This document shows, in pieces, positions 7,613 to 17,987 of a stretch of DNA of 64,000 bases. The position numbers and the translations under genes are program-made. The DNA is from Nannocystis bainbridge (GTDB lineage Bacteria > Myxococcota_A > Polyangia > Nannocystales > Nannocystaceae), in contig NZ_JAQNDL010000001.1 of the NCBI RefSeq assembly GCF_028368995.1, forward strand, positions 1,798,001-1,862,000. Direction: 5' to 3'. Within the stretch, counting starts at the first letter, position 1. Each line of letters starts with the position of its first letter. The notes beneath the pieces were generated by a model. The model was not told the origin of the DNA, ran no database searches, and worked only from the letters and a program-made list of their open reading frames with translations.

Positions 7613-9283
7613 TCACCGGGCGACGCGCGACGCCCGGGCCTGGCGCACGCCGCCGAGCGTTCGCTCGCCGATCAGGTACACCTGCTCGTAAGCGTCGAGG
7701 GCGAGCCCGTGCGCGGCCGAGGGCTCGGTCCCGATGATGAAATGATCGAAGTTGAGGCCGGGGAGCTCGCGGCCGTAGAGCGCGCCGCGAAGGCCGTCGC
7801 CGACATCCACGACGCCAGCGAACAGGAGCGCGCCGTGAGCGGTCCATGCGACGCCCGTCCCGTACGCGACCGATGCCGGCAGCTCGCTCGTGTAGTACGT
7901 CCTCTTGCTGCCGTCGAACGCCTGCACGGTGATCCGCTGCATGCTGCCGTCGTCGATGCTCTCGGAGCCGGTGACGACGACGCCGCCGTCGGGGTGCTGT
8001 CCACCCGCGAGGAACATGCTGTGGCGCCACACGTTCACCGACTCGGCAACCGCCGCCGGGCCGAGCTCCGCGCCGGTGTTCACGTCGAGGCGCACCACTA
8101 TGCCGCGGCTCCTCTCCTTGTTGAGTAGCCCGTCGTGTTTCCCCGTGCTCGCGCCGACCACCCACGCGACGCCGTCGGCGACGACGACGTCGAACGCGAG
8201 ATCGTCGAAAGTGTGCTTGAGGTCCGCCTGTCCCTCGGGGAAGTAGTCCCACAGCTTCGCGCTCGCCGTGGCCACGTCCTCGCCGCTCATCCGCCAGTAC
8301 ACGACGTCCATGTCACCGAGGCCCGATCCGCCGAACCCCACCGCGAAGAAGCCGCCGTCGTCGGTCACGCCGATGCCCCGCACCGTGGCGCCGGGCTCGG
8401 TCGGCGCCTCGATGCCGGTCGCGTGGCCGTCGGCGTCGAGCAGGACGATCCGCGGCTGCCACTTCTTGTTCGGGTTCACGACGTTCATCGCCACCCACAT
8501 CCACCCGTCGGCCCGCACCGCGATCGCGTCCGCCGAGCCCTCGCGCGTGTCGAGAACGATCGTCCCCTCGGCCCACATCTCGCCGCCGTTGGCCGCCGAG
8601 CGCTTGCGGATCGCCGGCTTCATCACGCCCTCGACCTCCACCGCGCCGACCTCGATCAAGTCGCCCTCGGCAGTGGCGGCCGCCCGTCGCGTCGTCGAGG
8701 CCGGCGGGGCGAGCACCGCCCAGGCTTGCCCGCCGGGCGCCGGCGTCGACACCGTGAACGGCACCGGCGGCCAGCTGGCGGCGAGCGGCCCGTGGGTCGC
8801 GCTCACCTCGACCACGTGGTCGCCGTTGTCGACGGAGCCGTAGCACGGCGCGAGGCCCAGCCAGACGCCGCCGCCCTGATCCTCGAACGGCTGCAGCTCG
8901 ACCCCGTCGAGCGTCGCGCGCACGGCCGTCGCGTGCTCGGCGTGCACTGTCACCGTGACCGGCCCAGCGAGGTGAACCGAGGCGGGCACATCGACGGACA
9001 GGATTTGCGGCAGCAGCAGCTCGCCGTCGACCGCGGTGGTCGGGCCCGCCTCGCCGGAGCTCGAGACCTCACCGGTGGCGGTCGCCTCGGAGCTGCCCGT
9101 CCATGGAGCGGTCGTGTCCTCGACGCCGGTGGTCCCCGTCGTCCCGCTGCCCTCGCTACCTGTCCCCATGGACATCTGAGCGTCGTGGGCCAGGAACGCA
9201 GCGTAATTCGGCGCATCACGACATGAAGCCAGCGCGAGCAGGACGACGACCAGGGCCGATTGGCGAGCCATATCAGAAGGCAT
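7613..9283 (-). CDS. Linker lipoprotein with predicted beta-propeller-like body
   Basis: 556 residues. Signal peptide with lipobox LLALASC (Cys21), a Ser/Thr/Gly linker to ~residue 75, an Ig-like strand-rich segment (~85-165), then repeated short blades such as 'GIGVTDDGGFFAVGFGGSG' and 'GVVVTGSESIDDGSMQRI', resembling secreted propeller lipoproteins of myxobacteria. No catalytic motif. ATG 9283 was preferred over 9271 because GGAG lies about 7 nt upstream of it. It overlaps the upstream small membrane protein by 11 bp, implying translational coupling. Probably a surface-exposed binding protein (inference). Confidence 0.8.
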   Translation of the reverse strand: MPSDMARQSALVVVLLALASCRDAPNYAAFLAHDAQMSMGTGSEGSGTTGTTGVEDTTAPWTGSSEATATGEVSSSGEAGPTTAVDGELLLPQILSVDVPASVHLAGPVTVTVHAEHATAVRATLDGVELQPFEDQGGGVWLGLAPCYGSVDNGDHVVEVSATHGPLAASWPPVPFTVSTPAPGGQAWAVLAPPASTTRRAAATAEGDLIEVGAVEVEGVMKPAIRKRSAANGGEMWAEGTIVLDTREGSADAIAVRADGWMWVAMNVVNPNKKWQPRIVLLDADGHATGIEAPTEPGATVRGIGVTDDGGFFAVGFGGSGLGDMDVVYWRMSGEDVATASAKLWDYFPEGQADLKHTFDDLAFDVVVADGVAWVVGASTGKHDGLLNKERSRGIVVRLDVNTGAELGPAAVAESVNVWRHSMFLAGGQHPDGGVVVTGSESIDDGSMQRITVQAFDGSKRTYYTSELPASVAYGTGVAWTAHGALLFAGVVDVGDGLRGALYGRELPGLNFDHFIIGTEPSAAHGLALDAYEQVYLIGERTLGGVRQARASRVAR

Positions 9284-9569
9284 ACACGACTCCAGCGCCG
9301 CAGGCGCGAACTCGCGCCCGTGAGGCCGCGCGCGGCCTCACGATGAGCACAGCCAAACTTGTAAGCAGGATTACACCTCCGACGATACCGATGGCCATCG
9401 CGGTCCCGTCGAGTCGGCGATAGCGGTTGTTCGCATCCTCGACCGCCGCCACCTCGCCGGGCATGAACTCGCGGCCCACTGCGTTCGCGTCGATCGTGGC
9501 GATCACCTCGTTGGCGCGAGCGCGGCCCGCGAGTGCGCCGGCCATCCAGCCCCGCATACCCAGGCCCAC
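9273..9569 (-). CDS. Small single-span membrane protein
   Basis: 98 residues from a GTG start, with GAGGG shortly upstream. One clear transmembrane segment near residues 58-80 (TAMAIGIVGGVILLTSLAVLIV) is followed by an Arg-rich tail, suggesting N-out/C-in topology. Its 3' end overlaps the following lipoprotein gene by 11 bp, so the two probably form a coupled pair. No family recognised. It might assist the lipoprotein or be the remnant tail of a longer TPR-membrane protein. Confidence 0.6.
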   Translation of the reverse strand: MGLGMRGWMAGALAGRARANEVIATIDANAVGREFMPGEVAAVEDANNRYRRLDGTAMAIGIVGGVILLTSLAVLIVRPRAASRARVRACGAGVVYAF

Positions 9570-9630
9570 GGCGCCCTCGCAGCGCCTCGTCCCTCCGGCG
9601 AGGCGGCCGCGTCGAGCCGCGATCGATGCG

Positions 9631-10992
<1,362 letters not shown>

Positions 10993-11270
10993 CGCCTACG
11001 CCTACGCTCAAACGCCGGCGAGGGCAACGAGGCGCCCCCCGGCCCGGCCCGTGCACGGCCCCGCCACCGCGAACGCCCGCCCGCGGACGGCCGCGCCACA
11101 AGCCCGGCGCCCGGCCGCGACCTGTCCCTTTCGCCATGTCGCCCGCCCGCGCCGAAGTGCTGGTCCTCACGGGTCGCAGCGCGGGCGCGAAGGCGACCCA
11201 TGGCGCGCGCGGTGGCGCAGCGCGCCGCGACGTCAGGGCACCCGCGCCCGCACGAGGATCGGCGCCGCCC

Positions 11271-12254
11271 TCACGACTTCGGCGCGAACAGCTCGCCGCT
11301 GAAGCGGCCGCGATCGTGCGCCTGCTCGAGGTTCGAGATCGGGCCGAGCGGGACGATGCGCGTCGGGTTCACCTGCGGGTGGCTGCGATAATAATGCTCC
11401 TTGATGTGATCGAGCCGGCACAGCGCGGCCACCCCGGGCAATTGATAGAGGTCGCGCAGGTAATTGGAGAGCTGCGGGTAATCGACGATCCGCCGCAGGT
11501 TGCACTTGAAGTGCCCGTGGTAGACCGGGTCGAAGCGCAGCAGCGTGGTGAACATGCAGAGGTCGGCCTCGGTCACGACCTCGCCGCACAGGAAGCGCTG
11601 GCCTGCGAGCACGCCCTCCCAGTGATCGAGCGCCGCGAACAGCTCGCGCACCGCCGCCTCGTACGCGGCCTGCTCGGTGGCGAAGCCGGCCCGGTACACC
11701 CCGTTGTTGATCGGCCCGTAGATCTTCTCGATCGTGCGATCGATGCTGCGCTGCAGCGGCCGCGGATAGAGCGTGATGGGCCGGGTGTGCAGCGCCGCGA
11801 ACTCGACGTCGAGCATGCGCAAGATCTCGCGCGACTCGTTGCACACGATCGTCGCGCGCTCGCGGTCCCACAGCACCGGCACCGTGGTGCGACCGCTGAA
11901 GCCCGGGTCGGCCCGCAGGTAGATCGAGCGCAAGAAGCGGGCCCCGAAGATCGGGTCGGGCACGCAGCCGTCGCGGTCGGTGAAGGCCCAGCCGTCGTCA
12001 CCCATGAACGGATCGACCACCGAGATCGAGATCGTTTCCTCGAGGCCGAGCAGCCCGCGCGCCAGCAGGGTCCGGTGGGCCCACGGGCACGCGTGGGCGA
12101 CGTAGAGGTGGTAGCGACCGGCGAGCGCCGGGAAGCCCGAGCTGCCGTCGGCCGTCACGCGCTCGCGGAACTGCGACTCCTGGCGCACGAAGTTGCCGGC
12201 CTCGTCCGGCTCGTACCACTTCGTCGTCCACACCCCGTCGATGAGCATGCCCAT
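11271..12254 (-). CDS. yqjG: Glutathionyl-hydroquinone reductase (xi-class GST)
   Basis: 327 residues, full length for the family. ATG 12254 has GGAGG about 9 nt upstream. The N-terminal thioredoxin fold carries the catalytic Cys56 in HACPWAHR, followed by the family's WAFTDRDGC-type segment. The C-terminal all-helical domain contains conserved 'NNGVYRAGFA' and 'EADLCMFTTLLRFD' motifs. Known members reduce glutathionyl-hydroquinones to hydroquinones using glutathione, in the cytoplasm. It lies 95 bp downstream of the EAD-like gene on the same strand, so it may share its transcript, though no functional link is evident. The gene symbol is by family resemblance. Confidence 0.9.
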   Translation of the reverse strand: MGMLIDGVWTTKWYEPDEAGNFVRQESQFRERVTADGSSGFPALAGRYHLYVAHACPWAHRTLLARGLLGLEETISISVVDPFMGDDGWAFTDRDGCVPDPIFGARFLRSIYLRADPGFSGRTTVPVLWDRERATIVCNESREILRMLDVEFAALHTRPITLYPRPLQRSIDRTIEKIYGPINNGVYRAGFATEQAAYEAAVRELFAALDHWEGVLAGQRFLCGEVVTEADLCMFTTLLRFDPVYHGHFKCNLRRIVDYPQLSNYLRDLYQLPGVAALCRLDHIKEHYYRSHPQVNPTRIVPLGPISNLEQAHDRGRFSGELFAPKS

Positions 12255-12349
12255 GGCTCCGGTCCTCCGCGGCGACAACCATGATCGAAAACGCCGGCCG
12301 GGCCACCGCCGCCAGCACGCCCCCGGGAGCCCGAATCCGGGTTCGGCGG

Positions 12350-13078
12350 TCAACCCCCGTCGAGCTGCTGCAGGGCCATCGAGTACAGCTCGCTCTCGGT
12401 GAGCTGAGCGAAGCGCGCGAGCGACTTGAGCTGACCCTCCAGCTGCGGCAGCAGCAGCATCGCCGCGATCATCGTCAGCTTCCTGAGCCCGTCATCGCGC
12501 GCCGCCATCCCGGCGGCGAGCAGGCCGAGCTGGTGCAGCGCGTTGCGCACGGGCGCATAGCTGAAGGCGCCCGCGTGCTCGCGGATCCACGCGCGGATGG
12601 CCTCGATCGCCGGGGTCAGATCCTGGTCGCGGCCGAGGACCTCGATGGCGCCGTGGATCGAGACCGGCCCCTGAAAGAACGTGCGCAGCAGGTCCCGCTG
12701 GCCGCGCAGCGACGCGTAGGCGTTCTGGATCACGTAGTCGGGCGTGCGCACCACCAGCGCCCCCGGGACCGCGACCAGGCTCGCCTCGCCCGCGATGACG
12801 ACCCCGAACTCCTGGGCGACCCGCTCGATCTCCGGCTTGCAGCGCGGACGCTCGCGGTACAGCTCGACGAACAGCGTCTCGTCGAGCATGCCGTTGCGCT
12901 CGAGCGTCATGGTGACGCCGTGCGCCAGCAGTTCGGCGGTGACGACCTCGGGCGGGATCTGGTTGGCGATCTGTCGCCCGCCCCACTCGGCGATGAATTT
13001 GCGCAGTTGCGGCGGCTCGAACAGCTCGAGCAAGAGCGACTGGATCAGCTTGAGTTTCTCGGCGGCGAATTTCAGCAT
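12350..13078 (-). CDS. EAD-like domain protein with unknown C-terminal domain
   Basis: 242 residues. The first ~80 residues (LLLELFEPPQLRKFIAEW, then a loop, then VTMTLERNGMLDETLFVELY...ERPRCKPEI) follow the pattern of the small helical, death-like effector-associated domains found at the N-termini of bacterial conflict proteins. In those systems the domain recruits a partner with a matching one. The remaining ~155 residues begin with beta strands (FGVVIAGEASLVAVPGALVV) and continue as helices (DDGLRKLTMIAAMLLLPQLE). I do not recognise this part; no nuclease, protease or TIR motif is evident. No transmembrane segment. Cytosolic; possibly the effector half of a two-component defence or signalling pair. 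No partner with a similar N-terminus is visible in this window. Confidence 0.7.
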   Translation of the reverse strand: MLKFAAEKLKLIQSLLLELFEPPQLRKFIAEWGGRQIANQIPPEVVTAELLAHGVTMTLERNGMLDETLFVELYRERPRCKPEIERVAQEFGVVIAGEASLVAVPGALVVRTPDYVIQNAYASLRGQRDLLRTFFQGPVSIHGAIEVLGRDQDLTPAIEAIRAWIREHAGAFSYAPVRNALHQLGLLAAGMAARDDGLRKLTMIAAMLLLPQLEGQLKSLARFAQLTESELYSMALQQLDGG

Positions 13079-13456
13079 GGCTACGAGCGTGGTGCGCCGC
13101 GGACCGGCGGACGATCACCTCGTAGTGCGTGACCCAGCTCCGCTGCCGGCCATCGGCCCCGATCATGACCGCGGGTCTGCTGGCGCTCCGCCCGATTGGC
13201 TGCGCCCTCGCTCCGCTCGTCGGCGACATAACCGCCGCGCGGACGAGTGAGTCGGCCGCGATCGTTGACCTGTCCTTCGAGACATCTCCTATCAACGACG
13301 ATCGTATCACGCTGAGCGTGAGGACCGGCGACGTTCGGCTGAACCCGCAACCGCTCGCCTCGACCGCCAGGGTCCTCGCAACGCGAGGACCGCGTCGAGC
13401 GGCACGCACCGCGATCGCCCGCCACGGGGCGCGCGAGCGCCCCGCTCGCATGACGA
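13079..13456. other. Gene-free spacer, probable promoter region of the EAD-like gene
   Basis: No reading frame with protein-like composition in 378 bp. The segment around 13265-13330 is less GC-rich than its surroundings and would be the natural place for the minus-strand promoter of the EAD-like gene, but no convincing -35/-10 pair was found. Confidence 0.4.
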
Positions 13457-13585
13457 TCATTGGAACATGCCGAAGTTGCCGAGCACGATCCACAAGAGGA
13501 TGAAGATCAGGACGGTGCCAATGACACCACCGCCGAGCTTCCAAGCCCCAACACCCGCGACTGCACCTCGAAGAAGTTTGCTCAT
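13457..13585 (-). CDS. 42-residue single-span membrane protein
   Basis: ATG 13585 opens a 42-residue ORF. The layout is a basic N-terminus (MSKLLRGAVAG), a Gly-rich middle (GAWKLGGG), one hydrophobic helix (VIGTVLIFILLWIVLGNF) and the last two residues FQ. This is a typical inner-membrane micropeptide with the N-terminus inside. Similar short Gly-Lys-Leu-Gly-Gly-Gly plus helix proteins occur in other bacteria, as far as I recall, without known function. It is isolated between two gene-free spacers. Short but with clearly non-random composition. Confidence 0.6.
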   Translation of the reverse strand: MSKLLRGAVAGVGAWKLGGGVIGTVLIFILLWIVLGNFGMFQ

Positions 13586-13942
13586 CGTGATACCGGCATG
13601 GTCGGTTTTTGCTCGCGCGCCAGTGCGCGAAGTGCGTCCCGCGGTCGGCTCGATCACGACGGTCGCCGGGGGCTGCTCCGCGTCGTCGCATCGACGGCGC
13701 CGACCGACCCTCGCCGCGCATCGCGGAACGCCGATCTTCGGCCGCTCCCCTGTTCGTTGTTCTGTCGAGGTCGTTGGATGCGACGGGCCCGAAGGCCGGG
13801 CTTGACGCTTCGCCTGCGGCCCGGGGTCAGGTTGGTGGGGGTGCGACAGGAGCGCACTCCCGCGGAGGCGACAGCGCATGCGCCGAGCGACACTGCGGTC
13901 GGCCCGCCGCCTTGTTCGCGCGGGTCAACGGCTCGCGCCGCT
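13586..13942. other. Gene-free spacer
   Basis: A 357-bp stretch upstream of the micropeptide gene and downstream of the next lipoprotein gene. All frames read as Arg/Ser/Pro-rich shadow translation. No terminator or repeat was recognised. Confidence 0.4.
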
Positions 13943-14548
13943 TCAGTCCGCCGGGTGGTAGACGATCTCGTCCCACACGAGCTCGCCCGTGGCGGCGTCG
14001 ATCGTGCCGCCGTGGGCCAGCTGCTGCATGTCGAACGCCTCGATGACGCCATCGACGCACGTATAGGTGCCCTGCAGGCCGTAGTCCGAGAGCTGGTGAT
14101 CGAACGTGTCGGCCGTGAACTTCAGCTTCCACGGGCACATCTCGAGCCCGTTGGGCCCCTTGCCGCACTCGAGCTCCTCGTCGCTGAGGAACAGCTTGCC
14201 GACCAGGAACGAGCAATCGTCCACCGGCGCGCCCGTCGAGCTCGAGGAGCCCTCGGTGGTATCGACGGGGCCGGTGCTGGTGCTCTCCGTCGGGTCGGTG
14301 GTGCCGGGGGCCTCGGTGGTGGTGCTGGTGGTGGTGCTGGTGCTGGTCGGCTCGCTCGTGCCGGTCGTGCTGGTCGTCTCGCTCGTGCCGGTGGGGCTGG
14401 TCGAGTCCGTCGAGTCCGTCGACGCGCTCGAGTCCGTCGACGCGCTCGAGTCCGTCGCCTCGGTGGTCGTCGTCGAGTCGGTGCCCTGCACCTGCGGGGA
14501 GCAGGCCAGATGGGCGCAAATCAAGGCAAAGCAAGGCAAGAAACGCAT
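13943..14548 (-). CDS. Linker lipoprotein with small Cys-containing domain
   Basis: 201 residues. Signal peptide ending in a somewhat atypical lipobox HLAC (Cys16), then ~85 residues of Ser/Thr/Asp/Glu repeats, then a ~90-residue domain with three or four Cys (DDCSFLVGKLFLSDEELECG, CPWKLKFTADTF, TYTCVDGVIEAFD). The pattern of short strands suggests a small lipocalin- or META-like barrel of unknown ligand. It should sit on the outer surface, lifted by the linker. The linker is partly encoded by exact 18-bp tandem repeats. Confidence 0.75.
   Translation of the reverse strand: MRFLPCFALICAHLACSPQVQGTDSTTTTEATDSSASTDSSASTDSTDSTSPTGTSETTSTTGTSEPTSTSTTTSTTTEAPGTTDPTESTSTGPVDTTEGSSSSTGAPVDDCSFLVGKLFLSDEELECGKGPNGLEMCPWKLKFTADTFDHQLSDYGLQGTYTCVDGVIEAFDMQQLAHGGTIDAATGELVWDEIVYHPAD
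14411..14457. repeat. 18-bp tandem repeat inside the lipoprotein linker
   Basis: The unit CGAGTCCGTCGACGCGCT occurs at 14411-14428 and 14429-14446, with an 11-bp partial copy following. It encodes the alternating Ser/Thr/Asp linker and keeps the frame (18 is a multiple of three), so slippage would change linker length without breaking the protein. Confidence 0.8.
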
Positions 14549-14937
14549 ACGCGGAGCCTACGAGAGGCCGCGGGTGGCGTCGAGCGCGTGGTGCCCGCGA
14601 GCGGCGAACCGGCTGGCTCGCCGCTGGTCGTGCGGGGCGAAAACGCCAGGGTCCGCCGTCGCCGCCCGATCGAGGCCGCATCACGACGACGCCGCCGGGC
14701 TGGCGCGAAGGACAGCCCGCGCGTCTCGCCTTGAGGTCGCGCCGGTGCCAGCGTACCGTGCTCTCGGGCCGCCGCGAACAGGGCCCGCAACATGGTCGAC
14801 GGGAGAAGCCGAGGACGAGCTGCCGGGCCGGCGTGGGCACGCCGGGCGCGGAGCATGAGCGTGCGGCTCCGGCCCCGCGCGCCCGGCTCCGTCGCGCTCG
14901 CTCGCCTCGCAGGCGCGACCGGCCACGGGAGGACTGC
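14549..14937. other. Divergent intergenic region, no gene seen
   Basis: 389 bp between the divergent lipoprotein and metallo-hydrolase genes. It should carry both promoters. No protein-like frame and no clear promoter consensus were found. Confidence 0.4.
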
Positions 14938-16056
14938 ATGAAGACATTCGGCAAACAGGCAGCAGGCCAGCGGCTCGAGCGGATGCGGGCGTCGCCGCGC
15001 TGGGATGGTCACGCCTTCAAAAATCTGCACCCGGTGCTGCCCGATCTGAAGACTGGCGGCATGCCGGGCATCGGCGAGTTGCTGTGCGGCCCGCGGCGCT
15101 TCCCCGGGGCCCCGCTCCCGTCCGTCGATCCACGCGCCGCCTGGTCGCGGCGGCCGGACACGGGCCTGCGCGCCACCTGGCTCGGTCACTCGACGGTCTT
15201 GCTCGAGATCGGCGGCGTCCGGATCTTGACCGACCCGGTGTGGGGCGAGCGCGCCTCGCCGCTCGGCTTCGCCGGCCCGAAGCGGTTCCAGCCGATCCCC
15301 GTGCCGCTCGCCGCGCTCGCCGACGTCGACCTCGTGCTCATCACCCACGATCATTACGATCACCTCGACTATTCGACGATTCAGGGCCTCGTGCGCGCCG
15401 CGGTGCCGTTCGTCACCAGCCTCGGCGTCGGCGCCCACCTCGAGGCCTGGGGCATCCCCGCTGCGCGGATCACCGAGCTCGATTGGTGGGAGAGCGCGCG
15501 TGTGCCCGGCAGCGACGTCGTCGTCACCGCCACCCCCTCGCAGCATTTCTCCGGTCGCAGCCTCGGCGCGCGCAACACCACCTTGTGGTCCGGCTTCGCC
15601 GTGCGCAGCGATCGCCACGCCCTGTTCTTCAGCGGCGACACTGGCCTGACCACCGAATACAGCGACATCCGCGAGCGCCTCGGCCCCTTCGACCTCGTCA
15701 TGCTCGAGGTCGGCGCCTTTCACCCTGGCTGGGGCGACATCCACCTCGGCCCCGAGCGCGCCCTCGCGGCCCATGAGCTGCTCGGCGGCGGCCTGTTCTT
15801 GCCGGTCCACTGGGGCACCTTCAGCCTCGCCACCCACGCCTGGGACGACCCCGCGGAGCAGCTCGTGGCCCGCGCCCCCCGGCTTGGCGTCCACCTGGCG
15901 ATGCCTCGCCTCGGCGAGCCCTTCGAGCCGGCCCGCGTCGGCGACGTCGAGCCGTGGTGGCGAGCCAGCGCCGCTGGCGAACGCAGCGAGGCCCCCGCGG
16001 ACGCGCCCGAAGTCTCCGCCGAGGACGCCGCCGCGCTGCCCTGGCCCCTCGATTGA
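14938..16056 (+). CDS. MBL-fold metallo-hydrolase (UlaG/NAPE-PLD-like)
   Basis: 372 residues. ATG 14938 has GGGAGG about 6 nt upstream. The core shows the metallo-beta-lactamase fold motifs: WLGHSTVLLEIGGVRILTDPV, metal-binding THDHYDHLD (near residue 140), the Asp ligand in FSGDTG, and a late His in LPVHWGTF. This arrangement matches the UlaG/NAPE-phospholipase D-like branch. Known members hydrolyse phosphodiester or lactone bonds with a dinuclear zinc site in the cytoplasm. The substrate cannot be told from sequence. The C-terminus has an Ala/Glu-rich tail of ~25 residues. Confidence 0.88.
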   Translation: MKTFGKQAAGQRLERMRASPRWDGHAFKNLHPVLPDLKTGGMPGIGELLCGPRRFPGAPLPSVDPRAAWSRRPDTGLRATWLGHSTVLLEIGGVRILTDPVWGERASPLGFAGPKRFQPIPVPLAALADVDLVLITHDHYDHLDYSTIQGLVRAAVPFVTSLGVGAHLEAWGIPAARITELDWWESARVPGSDVVVTATPSQHFSGRSLGARNTTLWSGFAVRSDRHALFFSGDTGLTTEYSDIRERLGPFDLVMLEVGAFHPGWGDIHLGPERALAAHELLGGGLFLPVHWGTFSLATHAWDDPAEQLVARAPRLGVHLAMPRLGEPFEPARVGDVEPWWRASAAGERSEAPADAPEVSAEDAAALPWPLD

Positions 16057-16098
16057 GGGCCAAGACCACGACGCGACGGCGCCGGCGATGGCTCATCC

Positions 16099-17595
16099 TC
16101 AGCCCGGCGGCGGCGGCGGCGGCGGCTTGTCGAAGCAGACGCCGATCTCGAGGATCATGTAGAGCAGCACCAACTCCTGCGGGTTCAGCCCCGGGTGATT
16201 GTCGCTCGAGTTCTCGAAGGTGCTGTACATCATCCGGCCGCAGCCGTACTGCCCGGTGATCGCCATCGGCCGGATCATCTGCGGGTTCGAGCAGCTCCCG
16301 CACGGGCCCTCGACCCACGTGTGGTGGCCGACGTCGATGTCCTTGCCCTCCATGTCCTGGACGATGACCGGCGAGATCGTATCGATGCCCGAGTAGTTGA
16401 GCCGCGTCAGGATGCCGGGCAGGTTGTTCAGCGTCGGGTTGCCGCCACCGATGTCCTTGAGCGCCGGCGGCAGCGCCTGCAACCAGGCCAGCATCTCCGG
16501 GTCGACCACCAGGCCGTTGGAGTCGTAGGCCGGCTGGATGTCCGGCATCGCCGGCGCGTGGAACTCCTGGTAATCGGGGAACGGCGCCTCGATGTACTCG
16601 TTCGAGTGGTCGGTCGCGTACCACTTGCCGCCCGCGGCCACGTAGGCCTTCACGTTCTCGCGGCGCGAGTCCGGCACGTTCGGCGCGCCGACCCAGAACT
16701 TCGTCGTCGCGCAGGGCACGAAGATGATGTGGTACTTGTTCATCTCCGTCAGGTTCTCGAGGAACGTCGGCGAGTCGTCGTTCACGAGCGTGAAGCTCTC
16801 GGTCCCCGGGATCAGCGCGCCGGTCCCGTCGACCTGGCCCATGCCGAACTTGGCCAGCACGTTCTTCACCTTGTCCGGATCGGTGTCGTAGACCGCGATG
16901 CGCGGGATCCACATCCCCGCGTCCGGATTCCACTGCCCGGGCAGGTGGGTCTGCTCGACGGGCAGCGCCGTCTCGCCGGGCGCGACCGCCAGATCGATCA
17001 CGCGCAGGAACTGCCCCTTCTGCATCACCAGCTTCTGGTTCGGCCCCGAGACCGCGGGCAGCGAGAAGCTCCCGTCGGGCCCCGTGAAGGTGTTCGGCGT
17101 GTCGCAGGCGAGCTTGACGCACTCGGAGCAGAACACGCCGTCGACCGGCGGCTCCACGGGCCCGTCGGTGACGTAGACCAGCGCCCCGGAGATCGGGAGC
17201 TGCAGGTTCGGCGCGTAGACGGTGCCCGTGAGGTTGGCGTCGGGCGTGAAGCTGCAGCCGTCGGTGTCGATGCCGCCGAGGTCGCCGCCGCCGATGTCGA
17301 ACTTGGGCCCGCCGGGCCCGCCCGTGGTGACCGCTTCGGTGGTGGTGGTGAGCGTGTCCTCGCCGGGGCCGGTCGAGGTCGTCGAGGTGCTCGTCGGGGC
17401 CCCCGTCGAGGTGCCGGTCGAGGTGCCGTCCGACAGCGTGCCCGGCAGCGTGGTCAGGGTCCCCGGGGAGCTCGCCTGCGTCGCGGTCTGCCCGGCGCCG
17501 TCGTCGGAGCAGCCCGAAGCGAGCGCCGAGACCAGCGAGAGCGCCCACCAGGACGTGGCAGCGAACATGCGAGGCCGATCGTCGAATCGATGCAC
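16099..17595 (-). CDS. Linker lipoprotein with carboxypeptidase-regulatory-like domain
   Basis: 498 residues. GTG 17595 is preferred over ATG 17568 because it supplies the Arg residues of the signal n-region. Lipobox ALASGC (Cys29), then ~65 residues of Ser/Thr/Gly/Pro linker. A CarboxypepD-regulatory-like Ig module follows (~115-210: LTGTVYAPNLQLPISGALVYV ... FTGPDGSFSLP). The next region (~215-345) resembles a glutamine-amidotransferase-like fold (YHIIFVPCATTKFW ... VKAYVAAGGKWYATD), common in myxobacterial surface proteins without catalytic residues. The C-terminus is a run of seven prolines plus Gly. Convergent with the metallo-hydrolase gene, 42 bp apart. Confidence 0.8.
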   Translation of the reverse strand: MHRFDDRPRMFAATSWWALSLVSALASGCSDDGAGQTATQASSPGTLTTLPGTLSDGTSTGTSTGAPTSTSTTSTGPGEDTLTTTTEAVTTGGPGGPKFDIGGGDLGGIDTDGCSFTPDANLTGTVYAPNLQLPISGALVYVTDGPVEPPVDGVFCSECVKLACDTPNTFTGPDGSFSLPAVSGPNQKLVMQKGQFLRVIDLAVAPGETALPVEQTHLPGQWNPDAGMWIPRIAVYDTDPDKVKNVLAKFGMGQVDGTGALIPGTESFTLVNDDSPTFLENLTEMNKYHIIFVPCATTKFWVGAPNVPDSRRENVKAYVAAGGKWYATDHSNEYIEAPFPDYQEFHAPAMPDIQPAYDSNGLVVDPEMLAWLQALPPALKDIGGGNPTLNNLPGILTRLNYSGIDTISPVIVQDMEGKDIDVGHHTWVEGPCGSCSNPQMIRPMAITGQYGCGRMMYSTFENSSDNHPGLNPQELVLLYMILEIGVCFDKPPPPPPPG

Positions 17596-17987
17596 CGCAG
17601 CACCTTACACCGGGCTGCGCTTCAGAGTCCAGGGCCCCAACCGCGACGACCTCGCCAGGGCCCGGGGCCGCGGCACCGGGCCCGCGGAGAGAGGTCACGC
17701 TTGCCCGTGCAAGCACGACGCAGATTGCGGCGACCAGGACTCCTCATGGCCTGACCTTTCGGACATGTGACTTCACCGTCAGGCCGCACGCGGGCGCCTC
17801 GCGGCGAGCCGCCGCCCGGGGCCCGATCCAGCATGACCTCGGGGACAGGTTCGGAGCCGCGGTCCCGCGGCACCCGTATCCCGGCAGCTCTCATGGAAGG
17901 CGGCCCGACGAGACGGTCACCGCCACGGGCGGCGCGAGCGCCGGCCCTCGAGGCCAGGTCCCGAGAGCCACGCGCAGCGCCCCGGTC
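17596..17987. other. Gene-free spacer
   Basis: 392 bp between two minus-strand lipoprotein genes. All frames look like shadow translation. It should hold the promoter of the downstream 498-residue lipoprotein. Confidence 0.4.

Noticed and set aside
16099..16150. GC-rich CCGCCG run at the end of the lipoprotein gene as a repeat element
   Set aside because: It simply encodes the C-terminal proline run.
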